A model generated the notes under the pieces. The model was given only the letters and a program-made list of their open reading frames with translations. It was not told the DNA's origin and did no database searches. Shown here in pieces: positions 26,109 through 35,245 of a stretch of DNA of 64,000 nt. Numbering within the stretch: position 1 is the stretch's first letter; the number at the start of each line of letters is the position of its first letter. This DNA comes from Actinomadura cremea (GTDB taxonomy: Bacteria > Actinomycetota > Actinomycetes > Streptosporangiales > Streptosporangiaceae): positions 1 to 64,000 of the forward strand of contig NZ_BMRF01000025.1 of assembly GCF_014648495.1 (NCBI RefSeq), in the 5' to 3' direction. The position numbers and the translations under genes were made by a program.

Positions 26109-26741
26109 ATGTCCCTCACTCCGGACGAGCTCGCCGCGGTCGTCGCCCGCGACATCCCGGCGGGCTCCTACGTCAACCTCGGCATCGGCCGCCCCACCAA
26201 GGTCGCCGACCACCTCCCGGACGGCTCGGGCGTCGTGCTGCACACCGAGAACGGCATGCTCAACATGGGGCCCGCCGCGTCCGGCGACCGGCTCGACCCG
26301 GATCTCACCAATGCCGGCAAGGTCCCGGTGACCGAGCTTCCCGGGGCGTCGTACTTCCACCACGCGGACTCGTTCGCGATGATGCGCGGCGGTCATCTGG
26401 ACGTGTGTGTGCTGGGCGCGTTCCAGGTCTCGGCCACCGGGGACCTCGCCAACTGGAGCACCGGCGCGCCCGGCGCCATCCCGGCCGTCGGCGGCGCGAT
26501 GGATCTCGCCATCGGCGCCAAGCAGGTCTTCGTGATGATGACGCTGTTCGACAAGGAGGGCCGGTCGAAGCTGGTCCCCGAATGCACCTACCCGCTGACC
26601 GGCGTCGGCTGCGTCAGCCGGGTCTACACCGACCTCGCCGTCATCGACGTGGGCCCGGACGGGGCGGCGGTCCGCGAGACCTTCGGCATCACGGCCGACG
26701 AGCTCCGCGACCGGCTGCCCGTCCCCTTCAAGGGCGTCTGA
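26109..26741 (+). CDS. pcaJ: 3-oxoacid/3-oxoadipate CoA-transferase subunit B
   Basis: This 210-residue beta subunit carries the catalytic glutamate in the family ENG motif (LHTENGMLNMGP, near residue 50) and the G-G-H-L-D-V-C-V-L-GAFQV segment. It ends the pcaFIJ operon. No ring-cleavage dioxygenase genes occur in the window, so the upper pathway must lie elsewhere. The ends of both subunits are intact. Confidence 0.88.
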   Translation: MSLTPDELAAVVARDIPAGSYVNLGIGRPTKVADHLPDGSGVVLHTENGMLNMGPAASGDRLDPDLTNAGKVPVTELPGASYFHHADSFAMMRGGHLDVCVLGAFQVSATGDLANWSTGAPGAIPAVGGAMDLAIGAKQVFVMMTLFDKEGRSKLVPECTYPLTGVGCVSRVYTDLAVIDVGPDGAAVRETFGITADELRDRLPVPFKGV

Positions 26742-26798
26742 GGCTGGGGTCGGTGCGGTGTCGGGCCGACGGCCGGGCCCGCCGGCCCGACACCGGGC

Positions 26799-27185
26799 TC
26801 AGCCGCCGATGCCGGTGAGGGTGTCCGCTTTCGCGGACGCCAAGGGCACCGGCGTGAACATCGGGGGCTCGTCGGCGGGGTCCAGTGCGGTGGGGCCGTA
26901 GAGCCGGTCCACGAACGAGTAGTCGTAGGTGTCGCGCTCCCGCAGCAGGACGTTGCGCCGCCGCCGGGCGAGCCCGTCGAGGTGCCACAGCTCGCCGCAG
27001 GCGCGCGAGGTGGTGACGACCCGGCGGCAGTGCTCGGGCCGGACGGCCTGGTAGCCGGCGAGAACGGCCGGCCAGCCCGCTTCGGCGGAGTGCCGGGCGA
27101 CGTGCCCGCCGAGCACCCAGCCGTCCTCGATCGCCATGATCGCGCCCTGCGCGATGTACTGCAGCGGAGGGCGGGCGGCGTCTCT
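26799..27185 (-). pseudogene. C-terminal fragment of an FAD-dependent aromatic-ring hydroxylase
   Basis: The minus strand encodes the end of a salicylate/3-hydroxybenzoate-hydroxylase-like flavoprotein: DAARPPLQYIAQGA matches the FAD-pyrophosphate motif normally GDAAHPPLQYLAQGA, followed by IEDGWVLGGHVARH and a C-terminal region ending LTGIGG. Everything before that motif is missing, and the conserved His is Arg. The break coincides with the start of a beta-lactamase-fold fragment on the other strand at 27182. A link to the adjacent aromatic pca genes is likely but the fragment cannot be active. Confidence 0.65.
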
Positions 27186-27345
27186 ACAGCTTCTTCATCG
27201 ACGCGCCGGTGCCGGCCATCGTCGACCCCGGCATCGCCTCCTCCCCCGCCGAGGGCATGGCCCCGGCACTGGAGGCCATCGGCCGCAGGATCGAGGACGT
27301 CCGCTGGATCCTGCTGACCCACGGCCACATCGACCATGTCGTCCC
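27182..27345 (+). pseudogene. N-terminal fragment of a metallo-beta-lactamase-fold hydrolase
   Basis: A plus-strand stretch reads LYSFFIDAPVPAIVDPGI and ILLTHGHIDHV, with the zinc-binding HxHxDH signature of MBL-fold hydrolases. It has no N-terminus, and similarity ends soon after the HGHIDH motif. It abuts the truncated hydroxylase fragment base to base, as after a deletion or recombination. From 27345 to 27517 nothing is recognisable. Confidence 0.6.
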
Positions 27346-27517
27346 GGCTCATGACCGGCTGTGCGCTGCCTCGGAGCATCGAGCCAGCCTGCGGTCTTGC
27401 GATGACGGCCCAACCCCACCACGTCGAATTCGTCATAACCGATCCGTTCATTTAATCGGCGCCTTGTAGCGTCGGCACCGCTATCCGACACGGCCCAGGG
27501 GTGAGGTGCCGGCGACG

Positions 27518-27552
27518 CGGCCCGGACGCCGAGGCGTTCGGCGTCCGGGCCG
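27518..27552 (-). terminator. Strong hairpin after the lipase gene
   Basis: A perfect 13-base stem (CGGCCCGGACGCC with GGCGTCCGGGCCG) and nine-base loop lies 12 bases past the lipase stop. There is no T-run, which is common for actinomycete terminators. Confidence 0.7.
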
Positions 27553-27564
27553 GGGACGGTCGGG

Positions 27565-28833
27565 TCAGCAGTTGCCTTCGACCGGCTTGCCCTCGAACCG
27601 GTCGTTGAGGAACTTCGTCACGTCCTGGGCCGCGGCCCAGTCGGTCGACAGGTGCTCGGACATGTAGGTGTTCTTCCAGGTGGTGTTGATCCCGGCATCG
27701 CAGTACAGCTGCCGGGTACCGTCCTCGGTCTCGTGCGGGATGATCTCTTCGAGCCAGCCGCGGTACTGGAACACCGGGAAGCCGATCTCGTACCGGGCGC
27801 TCGAGCCCGCAGGACCGATGCCGACGCCGACCTTCTGCCGGTCGATGATCTCGCCCCAGGTCACGCCCCCGGGCCCCTCGATCGCGTACAAGTCGTCCAG
27901 CGTCAGCTTGTCGGTGGTGAAGTTCTCCACCCGCGCGCCCGTGAACACCGCCAGGGTGCCGAGCAGGCAGTTCTTCTTGACGTCATCGACGGCGCGGCGG
28001 CCCGCGTCGTTCATCAACTCGTCGAACGGCATCTCGGGATACTGGGCGTTCAGGCCGATGAGGGCGTCGGCGAGGAATCCGGCGAACAGGCTGCCGTTGA
28101 GGGCCTCCGCGGTGACGCGCAGGTCGCCCGGGACGCCGCCGGCGGCGGCGCCGACGACGTTCAGCTCGGGGGCATAGGACTCGGCGAGCTGGGCGCCCCA
28201 CAGCGAGGCGTGCCCGCCCTCGGAGTACCCGGAGACGCCGACCTTGCCGTCGGCCTTCAGGCTCCCTCCGGGGATCTGGCGAGAGGCGCGGACGACGTCC
28301 AGCAGCGCGTGCCCGGCGTTGACGCCGTTGACGTAGGTGTGCACCTTGCCGTCGATGTAACCGACGCCGTCGGTGGCGGCGACCGCGTGGCCCGCGTTGA
28401 GGAACGTGGCGATGTTGTCGCCCTCGTACATGTCCTGTTTCTGGCCCGCGAGCTGCCGGGAGAACGCGCACTGCGGCCCGGACCCCAGCGTCCCGGGGTT
28501 GAACGCGACCGTCGGCCGCGAGCCGCCCTTCGTCCACGCCGCGGTGGGAACCGCGACGGTACCGGTCACCGCGACCTTCGCTCCCTTGGCATCGGTGGAG
28601 ACGTACCGCACTTTCCACGCCTTGTGGCCGGGCGCGTTGCGGACGCCCTCGAGCTTCACCTCGCGGCAGGAGAGCAGATCGCCCGGTGAGCCGTGGACGG
28701 TGTTCGCCGCCGCGTAGATCTGGTCGTCGGCGGTCCAGCAGGTCCACGGCGCCGCCGACGCCGGGGCGGTCAGCAGGGGCACCGCCAGCGCGGCGCCCAG
28801 AACGCCGGCCGTGAACAAGGATCGCAGTCGCAT
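27565..28833 (-). CDS. Secreted lipase (secretory lipase family, alpha/beta hydrolase)
   Basis: This 422-residue protein has a typical Sec signal peptide (MRLRSLFTAGVLGAALAV, cleavage after ASA near residue 28) and the alpha/beta hydrolase nucleophile elbow GYSEGG near residue 210. The late DAGINTTW and EHLSTDW region probably supplies the Asp and His of the triad. It matches the LIP/secretory-lipase family known from fungi and actinomycetes, which hydrolyses esters outside the cell. ATG 28833 was chosen because AGGAG lies six bases before it. Paired cysteines in the mature part suggest disulfides. It stands alone with its own terminator among gene fragments. Confidence 0.88.
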   Translation of the reverse strand: MRLRSLFTAGVLGAALAVPLLTAPASAAPWTCWTADDQIYAAANTVHGSPGDLLSCREVKLEGVRNAPGHKAWKVRYVSTDAKGAKVAVTGTVAVPTAAWTKGGSRPTVAFNPGTLGSGPQCAFSRQLAGQKQDMYEGDNIATFLNAGHAVAATDGVGYIDGKVHTYVNGVNAGHALLDVVRASRQIPGGSLKADGKVGVSGYSEGGHASLWGAQLAESYAPELNVVGAAAGGVPGDLRVTAEALNGSLFAGFLADALIGLNAQYPEMPFDELMNDAGRRAVDDVKKNCLLGTLAVFTGARVENFTTDKLTLDDLYAIEGPGGVTWGEIIDRQKVGVGIGPAGSSARYEIGFPVFQYRGWLEEIIPHETEDGTRQLYCDAGINTTWKNTYMSEHLSTDWAAAQDVTKFLNDRFEGKPVEGNC

Positions 28834-29300
28834 CAACCGCTCCTGACGGGGTGGGGGTGGTATCAAAGCTCGACCACCCTGCCAAGCCGGATCGTCGGCA
28901 AGAACGCACTACGGGACGAACCTTCGAAACGGCGTTAGCACTCGCGAACAATTGCGAAGGCGAAGGGCGAACGTGACCTCGTCTCTCCGTCCACCGACCG
29001 GCGCACTGGTTTCCAGACCGCCATCGGCCACCTGTCCCGTCACCGCGAGTTCCTCCGCTACGGCAACGCCTTGGCCCTGAGCCGAGGCCGTCCTCACGCT
29101 CCGCGCCGTCATAACCAACGGAGACCTGGACGAGGCCAACCGCCTGCCGGCCCCCTCCCGGGCATCGAAGCGCTACCGGTGGTCACCATGCCACCGATCC
29201 CCTTCCGGCCCCCGCGACAAAGTGCCGGCGATCGCCCGGTTCGTCGGGCAACGTTCCACCGTCTGGATCGACGACCTCCACACCCCGGAAGCCTGGAGAC
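28834..29300. other. Decayed DNA with short coding scraps
   Basis: No intact gene is present. On the + strand, FQTAIGHLSRHREFLRYGNA near 29007-29070 continues in a different frame as LTLRAVITNGDLDEANRL, indicating a frameshifted scrap of an unidentified gene. Near 29220-29280, IARFVGQRSTVWIDDLHTPE resembles part of a small phosphatase-like or regulatory protein. These look like the residue of several genes broken and joined. Confidence 0.35.
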
Positions 29301-29600
29301 ACCGTCCTAGAGAGCTGGCCGGGCCGGAAAGAGACAGTCGATCTGCCGTCGGTATACGGCACCACACGGGTGTACGCGTGCGGGCCCGCGGACGCCCCGC
29401 CGCTGGTACTGCTGCACGGCGGGGGCACCACCGCGGCGGTGTGGTACGCCAACGTCGCCGAACTCACGCGTCGGCATCGGCTGTACGCCGTGGACCGCAT
29501 CGGCGAGCCGGGGCGGAGCATCCGGGGTGAACGTCCGCCCCGAACCGTCCCGGACCTCCTCGACCCGACGCAATGCTTCGCAGGGTTCCGGGGCGGGAAT
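29301..29600 (+). pseudogene. N-terminal fragment of an alpha/beta-hydrolase
   Basis: The frame reads VDLPSVYGTTRVYACGP, then PLVLLHGGGTTAAVWY with the oxyanion HGGG motif, then AVDRIGEPGRS, the early strands of a typical alpha/beta-hydrolase. Similarity stops around residue 95, before the nucleophile serine. No start codon with a ribosome site is evident. From 29600 to 29939 there is no recognisable gene. It is therefore a truncated, inactive copy. Confidence 0.6.
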
Positions 29601-29939
29601 CTGCTGCGCGCTGCCGTCCCTCATCCGGCCAACCGCCGCACGCACGTGCCTTCATGACCTGGGAGACCGGCGGAGTGGAACCCGACCCTGCGTTGATCCA
29701 CGGTCTCGACGACGCGCCGCGCCACCACCGGAAAGGGCGGGAAGAGCCGAGGGCCCCTGAAGTCCCGTCGCGCTCGCGTGCAAGCACCCTCGACCCATGT
29801 CACACCGTGGGACGTCAGCGCGCCGAACCTTGGCGGGCTGTACCGGCAGCCCCGCACGAACGACGAACGCCGGTGCCTCGCTCACTCGACGCTGCGGCAG
29901 TCGGGAAGGGGACATGAAGTCGATCTCCGCCACGTTTGA

Positions 29940-30749
29940 TCACCTGCGCGGGAAGTCTTTCCGTTTGATTTTGGCGCGGCGGCCGTCGGGGTGGTGGAAA
30001 ACGATTCCCTCGGCGAGATGTCCGGGGGAGAACCTGCTTTCCAGGGCGGCGAGGAAGTCCTGCAGTTCCCGGTAGCTGCGGGGCACCTCCTCATAGGCGG
30101 GAACGTGCAGGTTGAACGGGACGCACCGGTGCTCTTCGAGATCCAGCGGGTTGCCCTGGATGCGGGGACCGAGCGCCTCGCAGGAGTGCTCACCGTCCGG
30201 CCACTCGGAGACGTCGGTGTTGCGGGCCGCCTCCAGGGTCCACTTGTCCTCCGGGGAGCCTTCTGCGGTGTCGACGTACCAGCCGTCCACGATTCCCTGC
30301 TGCTTCTGCGACCTGCTCGGGTTGCGCCGCTTCTCCACCCGGACGATCTGGCCTGAACGCACCGTGAGGCGGACGTTGGTGCCGTCGAGCTTCTCGGTCC
30401 CCACCCCCTGGCCGTCGAAGACCCACGCGCAGTCGGCCCGGGGTCGGTCGACCACCCGGAAGCGGTCATCGCGGTCAAAGACCGTGGGGATCTTCTCCAT
30501 CACGTGCCTACCCTTCTGGACCTGACCGAGCAGTTCCTCATGAGTGATGGCTCCACCGGCCAGTCCGCCGGCCAGGGCCCGGACGAGATCGGCGACCGGC
30601 ACCCCGGCATCGACGGCGACGTGCTTCAGCGCCTTCTTCTCCTCGGGGGAAACCCAGGCGACCAGCCGGGACCAGCCCTCAGGGGGCGTCCACCGCGCCA
30701 GGCTGTGCGGGTCTTTGCGCGGACGTCCACGACCTTTGGCCGTACTCAT
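29940..30749 (-). CDS. RNA ligase-like protein with AT-hook/ribbon-helix N-terminus
   Basis: This 269-residue protein has two parts. Residues 1-80 start with an AT-hook-like GRGRPRKDP and a small helical region (WVSPEEKKALKHVAVDAG) resembling a ribbon-helix-helix repressor tail. The rest is a nucleotidyltransferase RNA ligase: motif I EKLDGTNVRL with the AMP-accepting Lys near residue 120, motif IV EGIVFHHP and motif V AKIKRKDF. RNA ligases of this kind seal nicked RNA. An internal ATG at 30500 (MEKIPTVFDRDDRF) would give the ligase alone. ATG 30749 is favoured because the promoter at 30757-30786 would start transcription at it. The gene is isolated; no partner phosphatase or tRNA-repair gene is seen. 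Confidence 0.75.
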   Translation of the reverse strand: MSTAKGRGRPRKDPHSLARWTPPEGWSRLVAWVSPEEKKALKHVAVDAGVPVADLVRALAGGLAGGAITHEELLGQVQKGRHVMEKIPTVFDRDDRFRVVDRPRADCAWVFDGQGVGTEKLDGTNVRLTVRSGQIVRVEKRRNPSRSQKQQGIVDGWYVDTAEGSPEDKWTLEAARNTDVSEWPDGEHSCEALGPRIQGNPLDLEEHRCVPFNLHVPAYEEVPRSYRELQDFLAALESRFSPGHLAEGIVFHHPDGRRAKIKRKDFPRR

Positions 30750-30756
30750 GGGAAGG

Positions 30757-30786
30757 ACGGTAGAGCTGATCACTCGCTTGTGTCAA
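30757..30786 (-). promoter_or_regulatory. Sigma70-type promoter for a leaderless RNA-ligase mRNA
   Basis: On the minus strand TTGACA (30786-30781) and TACCGT (30762-30757) are 18 bases apart. The expected start is within a base or two of ATG 30749, and no ribosome site is present, so the transcript should be leaderless. Confidence 0.55.
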
Positions 30787-31103
30787 TTGGCATAACAGAA
30801 ATTCGGCTACGGCCTGGCCTGCCGATATGGCGGTTCGGCAAGCTCGCCGTCCGCTACCGGGCCACCGTTCCCCTGGTGAAGCACGCTTTGGCCGGGCCTT
30901 GGACCACGTCCCCCGCCGTCAGCGCCCATCGCGTCGGTCGTGAATCGGTATCGCTGGATGCGCGCGGTCTCCCCCGGAGCCGTACCCGCTGTCTTGCGAA
31001 GGGCTGTGGGTGTGGTGGAAACGCCGAGGAAACACGCTGGCCTGTTCCAGTGATCGCCCGGCTGGACCGCCGGCAGCCTTGGACGAGGGAGGTCGCAACG
31101 GTG

Positions 31104-31964
31104 ATGTACAGGGTGCTCGGCGCAGGAATTGTGGTGCTGCTGGGCGGGGCGGCGTGCCACGCGGAACCGCCGCGCGGCGACGCGGTGGAGGGTCCCGCGG
31201 CGCGGGAGGGCGGGAGGTCATCGCCTTCGGCGCAGGTCGTCCGGGACGACCTGCGTGGGGCGTTCGTGCGTGCGGGGCTGGCGGGCGGCTTCGCGCTGGT
31301 GGACGTGTCCCGGGGGCGGACCACGGTGGTGGACCGGCGGCGGGCGCAGCAGCGTCGGCCGCCGGCATCCACGTTCAAGATCCCGCACAGCCTGATCGCG
31401 CTGGAGACCGGCGCCGTCCAGGACGAGAACGAGGTCGTCCCCTACGGCGGCGAGCCCCAGCGGCTGCCCCAATGGGAACAGGACCAGAGCATGCGGGACG
31501 CCATCGAGATCTCCAACGTGGCGGTCTACCGGACGATCGCCCGGCGCATCGGCGTGGACCGCGAGAAGCGATGGCTGGAGCGCCTCGGTTACGGAGACCG
31601 CGAGGTCGACACGGTGGACCGCGTCTTCTGGCGGGACGGGCCGCTGGAGATCTCGGCTGTCGAACAAGCGGAGTTCATGGGACGGCTGGCCGGCCGCCGA
31701 CTGCCCGCCTCCGCCGAGCACCAGCGCACCGTGGCCGACATGGTGAAGATCGAGGACGACAACGGCTACACCCTGTTCGGCAAGAGCGGCTGGGCCGATG
31801 CGCCGCGGACGCAGGTCGGCTGGTGGACGGGCTGGGTCGAACGCAACGGCCACGTGTACGGATTCGCGCTCACCATCGACATCAACAAGGACACCGACGC
31901 CGAGAAGCGGCTGCCGCTCGCACGCGACCTGCTCCACCGCCTCGGCGTCCTCCCACAGAAATGA
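31104..31964 (+). CDS. Class D beta-lactamase-like (OXA-type) lipoprotein
   Basis: This 286-residue protein has an N-terminal hydrophobic segment ending in an imperfect lipobox (GGAAC, Cys18). Class D motifs occur in order: STFK with active Ser89, SNV with Ser137 (usual SxV), YGD at Tyr163 where YGN is usual, and KSG at Lys227 (usual KTG/KSG), plus FWRDGPLEIS. Spacing fits OXA enzymes, and the lysine after the nucleophile (STFK) can be carbamylated. ATG 31104 or GTG 31101 follow GGGAGG. It stands alone between gene scraps. A beta-lactamase or penicillin-sensing protein are both possible; activity is not proven. Confidence 0.82.
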   Translation: MYRVLGAGIVVLLGGAACHAEPPRGDAVEGPAAREGGRSSPSAQVVRDDLRGAFVRAGLAGGFALVDVSRGRTTVVDRRRAQQRRPPASTFKIPHSLIALETGAVQDENEVVPYGGEPQRLPQWEQDQSMRDAIEISNVAVYRTIARRIGVDREKRWLERLGYGDREVDTVDRVFWRDGPLEISAVEQAEFMGRLAGRRLPASAEHQRTVADMVKIEDDNGYTLFGKSGWADAPRTQVGWWTGWVERNGHVYGFALTIDINKDTDAEKRLPLARDLLHRLGVLPQK

Positions 31965-32549
31965 AACCTGCGAACGACCGCCCCCTTCGGACGCACAACG
32001 CATCGTCGCTCAGCCCACTTCGCAACAGGCTCTTGGCATCACCGGCGGAGAACGGCCGCCGATCACCCCCGTTCAAGACGGTCGACGAGAGCATCGCCGG
32101 CGGTCGCCGGTGACGGTGTCGAGCCGGTCGTAGCGCACCTTGGCCGGCACCGGATGAATCATGACGAGCAACCCGAGGGCGATGGGGAGCGAGAGGCCAC
32201 CGACCTCGATCGCCGACAGTCGATTCCGAGAGAAGAACAACAACCAGTGCCCAGGTGGGGCCGCGGCTCCGGAAGCCTCCTCGAACTTGTTCTCACGCCG
32301 CTTGCGAAAGGCCGGTCCGGCCAGAGATCGGGCGGCAGGAGGGGGATGGAGCTGGCTGGACGCTCATACCGCGCTCGGCGGTCGGGGTACCGGCTGCGCC
32401 TCATCTCCTCGGCCATCCACGTCAGGATGGCTTTTGGCGGCGGCCTGGGCGGACTGGCCCAAGAGCGGTTCGCCCAGGGGAACATCACTCGACGGCCAAG
32501 TGTGCTTGGACGCGGTCTTGGCCTGGAGCGGTTCGTGTGAGAGTCGAGG
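31965..32549. other. Intergenic region without a supported gene
   Basis: Several short frames exist but none has coding character or a recognised domain. A minus-strand scrap MIHPVPAKVRYDRLDTVTGD near 32095-32160 could be a piece of a transposase-like gene, but I could not assign it. No repeats bounding it were seen. Confidence 0.35.
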
Positions 32550-34502
32550 TCAGGCGCTGGTGCATCGGTCCGCCCCGGCCCCGGGACCGGCTGCCGCGGT
32601 CTCCCGCGTGTCGCCGCCGCCGACGTCCTGCGACGGCGGTGGTGCGGCGGCCGCGGTCTGGAGCCCGTACTTCTCGGTCCGGTAGACCAGGTAGGCGCCC
32701 CGGAAGCCCGCGAGACCGATCATGATCATGGCGGCGATCACCGGCCACTGCCACGGCTCGGGCACGTGGAGGCCGAGGAACCAGACTTTGGCCTGCGACC
32801 CGCTGAGTTTGATGCCCAACGGCGCCAGGCCCTGCGGGAACACTCCGAGAACGCCCACGGCCATGGCCGACCACATGAGGGCCTGACGTTTGCCCGGCAT
32901 CGTCTCGAACGGGGACTTGTCGGCGTCCCCGCCCGTCTCCGCGGCGGTGGACGTCGGCTTGCCGGACCGCATCAGGTGCAGCAGCTCGGGACCCTTGTCC
33001 CTCAGCACCCCCGCCGCCACGGAGCCGAGCATCACGTGGCAGAGCACGCCCGTGAGCAGGGCGACCGGGACGCTCGCCCACAGCAGGGCGGGCATGTCCA
33101 GGCCGTGGCCCGCCCAGGCGACCCCGAGCGCGGGGCACATCGTGAGGGCCACCAGGAAGAACATCAAGAACGACTGGCCGGTGACGTCGCCGTGGTCCAT
33201 CGGCGAGTTCTTGCTCTTGTGCGGATCCGGGCCGGGCACCAGGGCGACGACGGAGACCCAGACCAGCAGCCCCGAACCGCCACCGAGCGCGGCGAGGGTG
33301 CCGGCCAGCGCCCACGGGACCAGGGAGGCGTCACCGTGCAGCAGGCAGCCGACGAGCGTCAGCGCCATTGTCAGCGGGCCGAAGACGGTCAGCCAGGCGA
33401 GCTGGCGGGCACGGACGTCGGCCTTCTCCTTGCCCGGCACCGTCAGGGTCAGCCAGAGCGCCGTGCCATCCTGCCCGTAGAGGTTGGCGCAGGTCGCGGC
33501 GGCCATCAACGCGCTGGCCGCGCCGACGAACGGGAATCCGGCGGTGAAGCCGAAGATCAGCGGGAACAGCACGGTGATGATCGAGTAGGCCGGCCCCATC
33601 ACGATGTTCTGGGTGCGTAGCGGGTCACGCCACCAGGTGCGCAGTTCCTTGACGTAGATCGGCCCCAGGTCGCCTCGCGTCAGCGGGCCCCGCCCGGAGG
33701 CCCTGTGCGCGGAGCCGCGGACCACCGGGCGGGCGATCCGCCGCGGTCCGAGCAGGGCGCTCCACAGCAGGAACAGAGCGACCACGACCGCGGCCAGGGC
33801 GATCAGCGGTCCCACGGCCCACGGCCAGTCACCGCGGCCGGCCGCCTCAACGGCGATCAGTCCCCAACTGGACGGCAACGACCGCACCACCGTGGAGAAG
33901 GCGGGCGGGAATCCGTACTCCAGCAGCAGGTAGACGCCGCTGATCAGGACCCAGGAGAAGGAGCACAGCGAGACCAGTGCGGCGGTGACGGTCGCGGTGA
34001 CGACCCCACCGAGGCGGGACCTGGCCAGCATGCGGAACAACAGCGTGACCACCCGGGACAGCAGCACCACCAGCAGCAGGAGCAGCACCACGGCGGGAAC
34101 CGACACCGCGACGGCCGCCCAGCTCAGCCGGGCGGCGAAGACGATCAGCGCGCAGAACGCCAGCAGCGTGATGGCGGTGGTGACGGCGACCAGGGCGGCG
34201 GCGAGCAGGCCCAGGGCCAGGGTGCGGCGCGGGATCGGCTGGCGGTGGAAGTGCTCCCCGTTGAGGGCCGGTTCGCCCGCGAAGATCGGGCCGACCATCC
34301 AGCCCAGCGCCCACAGCGCGAAGGTCACCGCGAGCAGGTCCATCAGCAGTCGCGGGTGGGAGAAGCCGAGGGACGCCAGGACGAGGGTGGCGACGGCGAG
34401 GCAGATGCCGGCGGTCCGGCCCAGGCCGCTGAGAGCCATCTTGGAGTCGGTCGTGCTGTGGCGCAGCACGGCGAGTTTCATCCGGATCAGGACGCCAACC
34501 AT
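32550..34502 (-). CDS. ABC exporter membrane subunit (large, about 12 TM)
   Basis: This 650-residue membrane protein has about twelve hydrophobic helices. A charged loop near residues 270-300 (GPLTRGDLGPIYVKELRTWW) separates an N-terminal and a C-terminal membrane domain, as in large ABC-2-like exporter subunits. It has no ATPase of its own and its start overlaps the ATPase gene by 16 bases. The last 40 residues are a Gly/Ala/Pro-rich tail. It is the last gene of a TetR-ATPase-permease operon; the cargo is unknown, and a drug or lipid exporter is most common for such sets. Confidence 0.85.
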   Translation of the reverse strand: MVGVLIRMKLAVLRHSTTDSKMALSGLGRTAGICLAVATLVLASLGFSHPRLLMDLLAVTFALWALGWMVGPIFAGEPALNGEHFHRQPIPRRTLALGLLAAALVAVTTAITLLAFCALIVFAARLSWAAVAVSVPAVVLLLLLVVLLSRVVTLLFRMLARSRLGGVVTATVTAALVSLCSFSWVLISGVYLLLEYGFPPAFSTVVRSLPSSWGLIAVEAAGRGDWPWAVGPLIALAAVVVALFLLWSALLGPRRIARPVVRGSAHRASGRGPLTRGDLGPIYVKELRTWWRDPLRTQNIVMGPAYSIITVLFPLIFGFTAGFPFVGAASALMAAATCANLYGQDGTALWLTLTVPGKEKADVRARQLAWLTVFGPLTMALTLVGCLLHGDASLVPWALAGTLAALGGGSGLLVWVSVVALVPGPDPHKSKNSPMDHGDVTGQSFLMFFLVALTMCPALGVAWAGHGLDMPALLWASVPVALLTGVLCHVMLGSVAAGVLRDKGPELLHLMRSGKPTSTAAETGGDADKSPFETMPGKRQALMWSAMAVGVLGVFPQGLAPLGIKLSGSQAKVWFLGLHVPEPWQWPVIAAMIMIGLAGFRGAYLVYRTEKYGLQTAAAAPPPSQDVGGGDTRETAAAGPGAGADRCTSA

Positions 34503-35245
34503 GACAGTCCCTCCCCGCCGCCGACCTTGACGCCGACCAGGTCGACGAAGGTCTCCTCCAGCGAGCGGCCGCCGCGGACCTCGCCGAGCGGGCCCTCCGC
34601 GACGACGCGTCCCCGGGCCATCACACCGACGGTGTCGCAGAGCTCCTCGACGAGCGCCATGACGTGGCTGGAGAGCAGCACCGAGCCGCCGTGGCCCACG
34701 AACCGTGTGAGGATCCTCTTGATGGTCGCGGCGGAGACCGGGTCGACGGCCTCCAGCGGTTCGTCGAGCACCAGTACCTCGGGGGCGTGCAGCAGCGTGG
34801 TCGCCAGGCCGATCTTCTTGCGCATGCCCGTCGAATAGTCCACGACCAGGGTGCGTTCGGCGGACCCGTCGAGTTCCATGACGGCGAGCAGTTCGCCCGC
34901 CCGCCGGTCGACCATCTCGGCGTCCAGGCCGTGCAACCGTCCGAGGTAGGTGAGGAGTTCCCGGCCGGTGAGCCGCTCCGGCATGGCCAGCCCGTCGGGC
35001 AGGACGCCCAGCAGGCGGCGCGCCCGCAGTGGTTCCTCCCAGACGTCGATCCCGTGGACGAGAGCGCGTCCGCCGTCCGGCCTGAGCAGACCGACGGCCA
35101 TGGACAGCGCGGTGGTCTTGCCCGCTCCGTTCGGTCCGACCAGGCCGTAGAACGATCCTTGGGGGACGGTGATGTCGACGTGGTCGACCGCGACTTTCTC
35201 ACCGAACCTCTTGGTGAGGCCGGCGATCTCGAGCGCGGGGGTCAT
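34487..35245 (-). CDS. ABC exporter ATPase
   Basis: This 252-residue ATPase has Walker A GPNGAGKTT, signature YSTGMRKK (degenerate), Walker B VLVLDEPLEAVDP and a switch histidine in LSSHVM. It is of the CcmA/drug-exporter type and its translation start overlaps the TetR stop by four bases (ATGA). It is coupled to the large permease gene downstream. Together they form one exporter. Confidence 0.9.
   Translation of the reverse strand: MTPALEIAGLTKRFGEKVAVDHVDITVPQGSFYGLVGPNGAGKTTALSMAVGLLRPDGGRALVHGIDVWEEPLRARRLLGVLPDGLAMPERLTGRELLTYLGRLHGLDAEMVDRRAGELLAVMELDGSAERTLVVDYSTGMRKKIGLATTLLHAPEVLVLDEPLEAVDPVSAATIKRILTRFVGHGGSVLLSSHVMALVEELCDTVGVMARGRVVAEGPLGEVRGGRSLEETFVDLVGVKVGGGEGLSWLAS

Noticed and set aside
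24815-26155. Long open frames on both strands over the pca genes.
   Set aside because: They are high-GC shadow frames of pcaF, pcaI and pcaJ with arginine/proline-rich composition and no motifs.
32550-34502. Possible gene for a membrane-bound lipid exporter rather than an ABC subunit.
   Set aside because: Overlap with an ABC ATPase and TetR genes fixes it as the exporter subunit; no separate function is needed.
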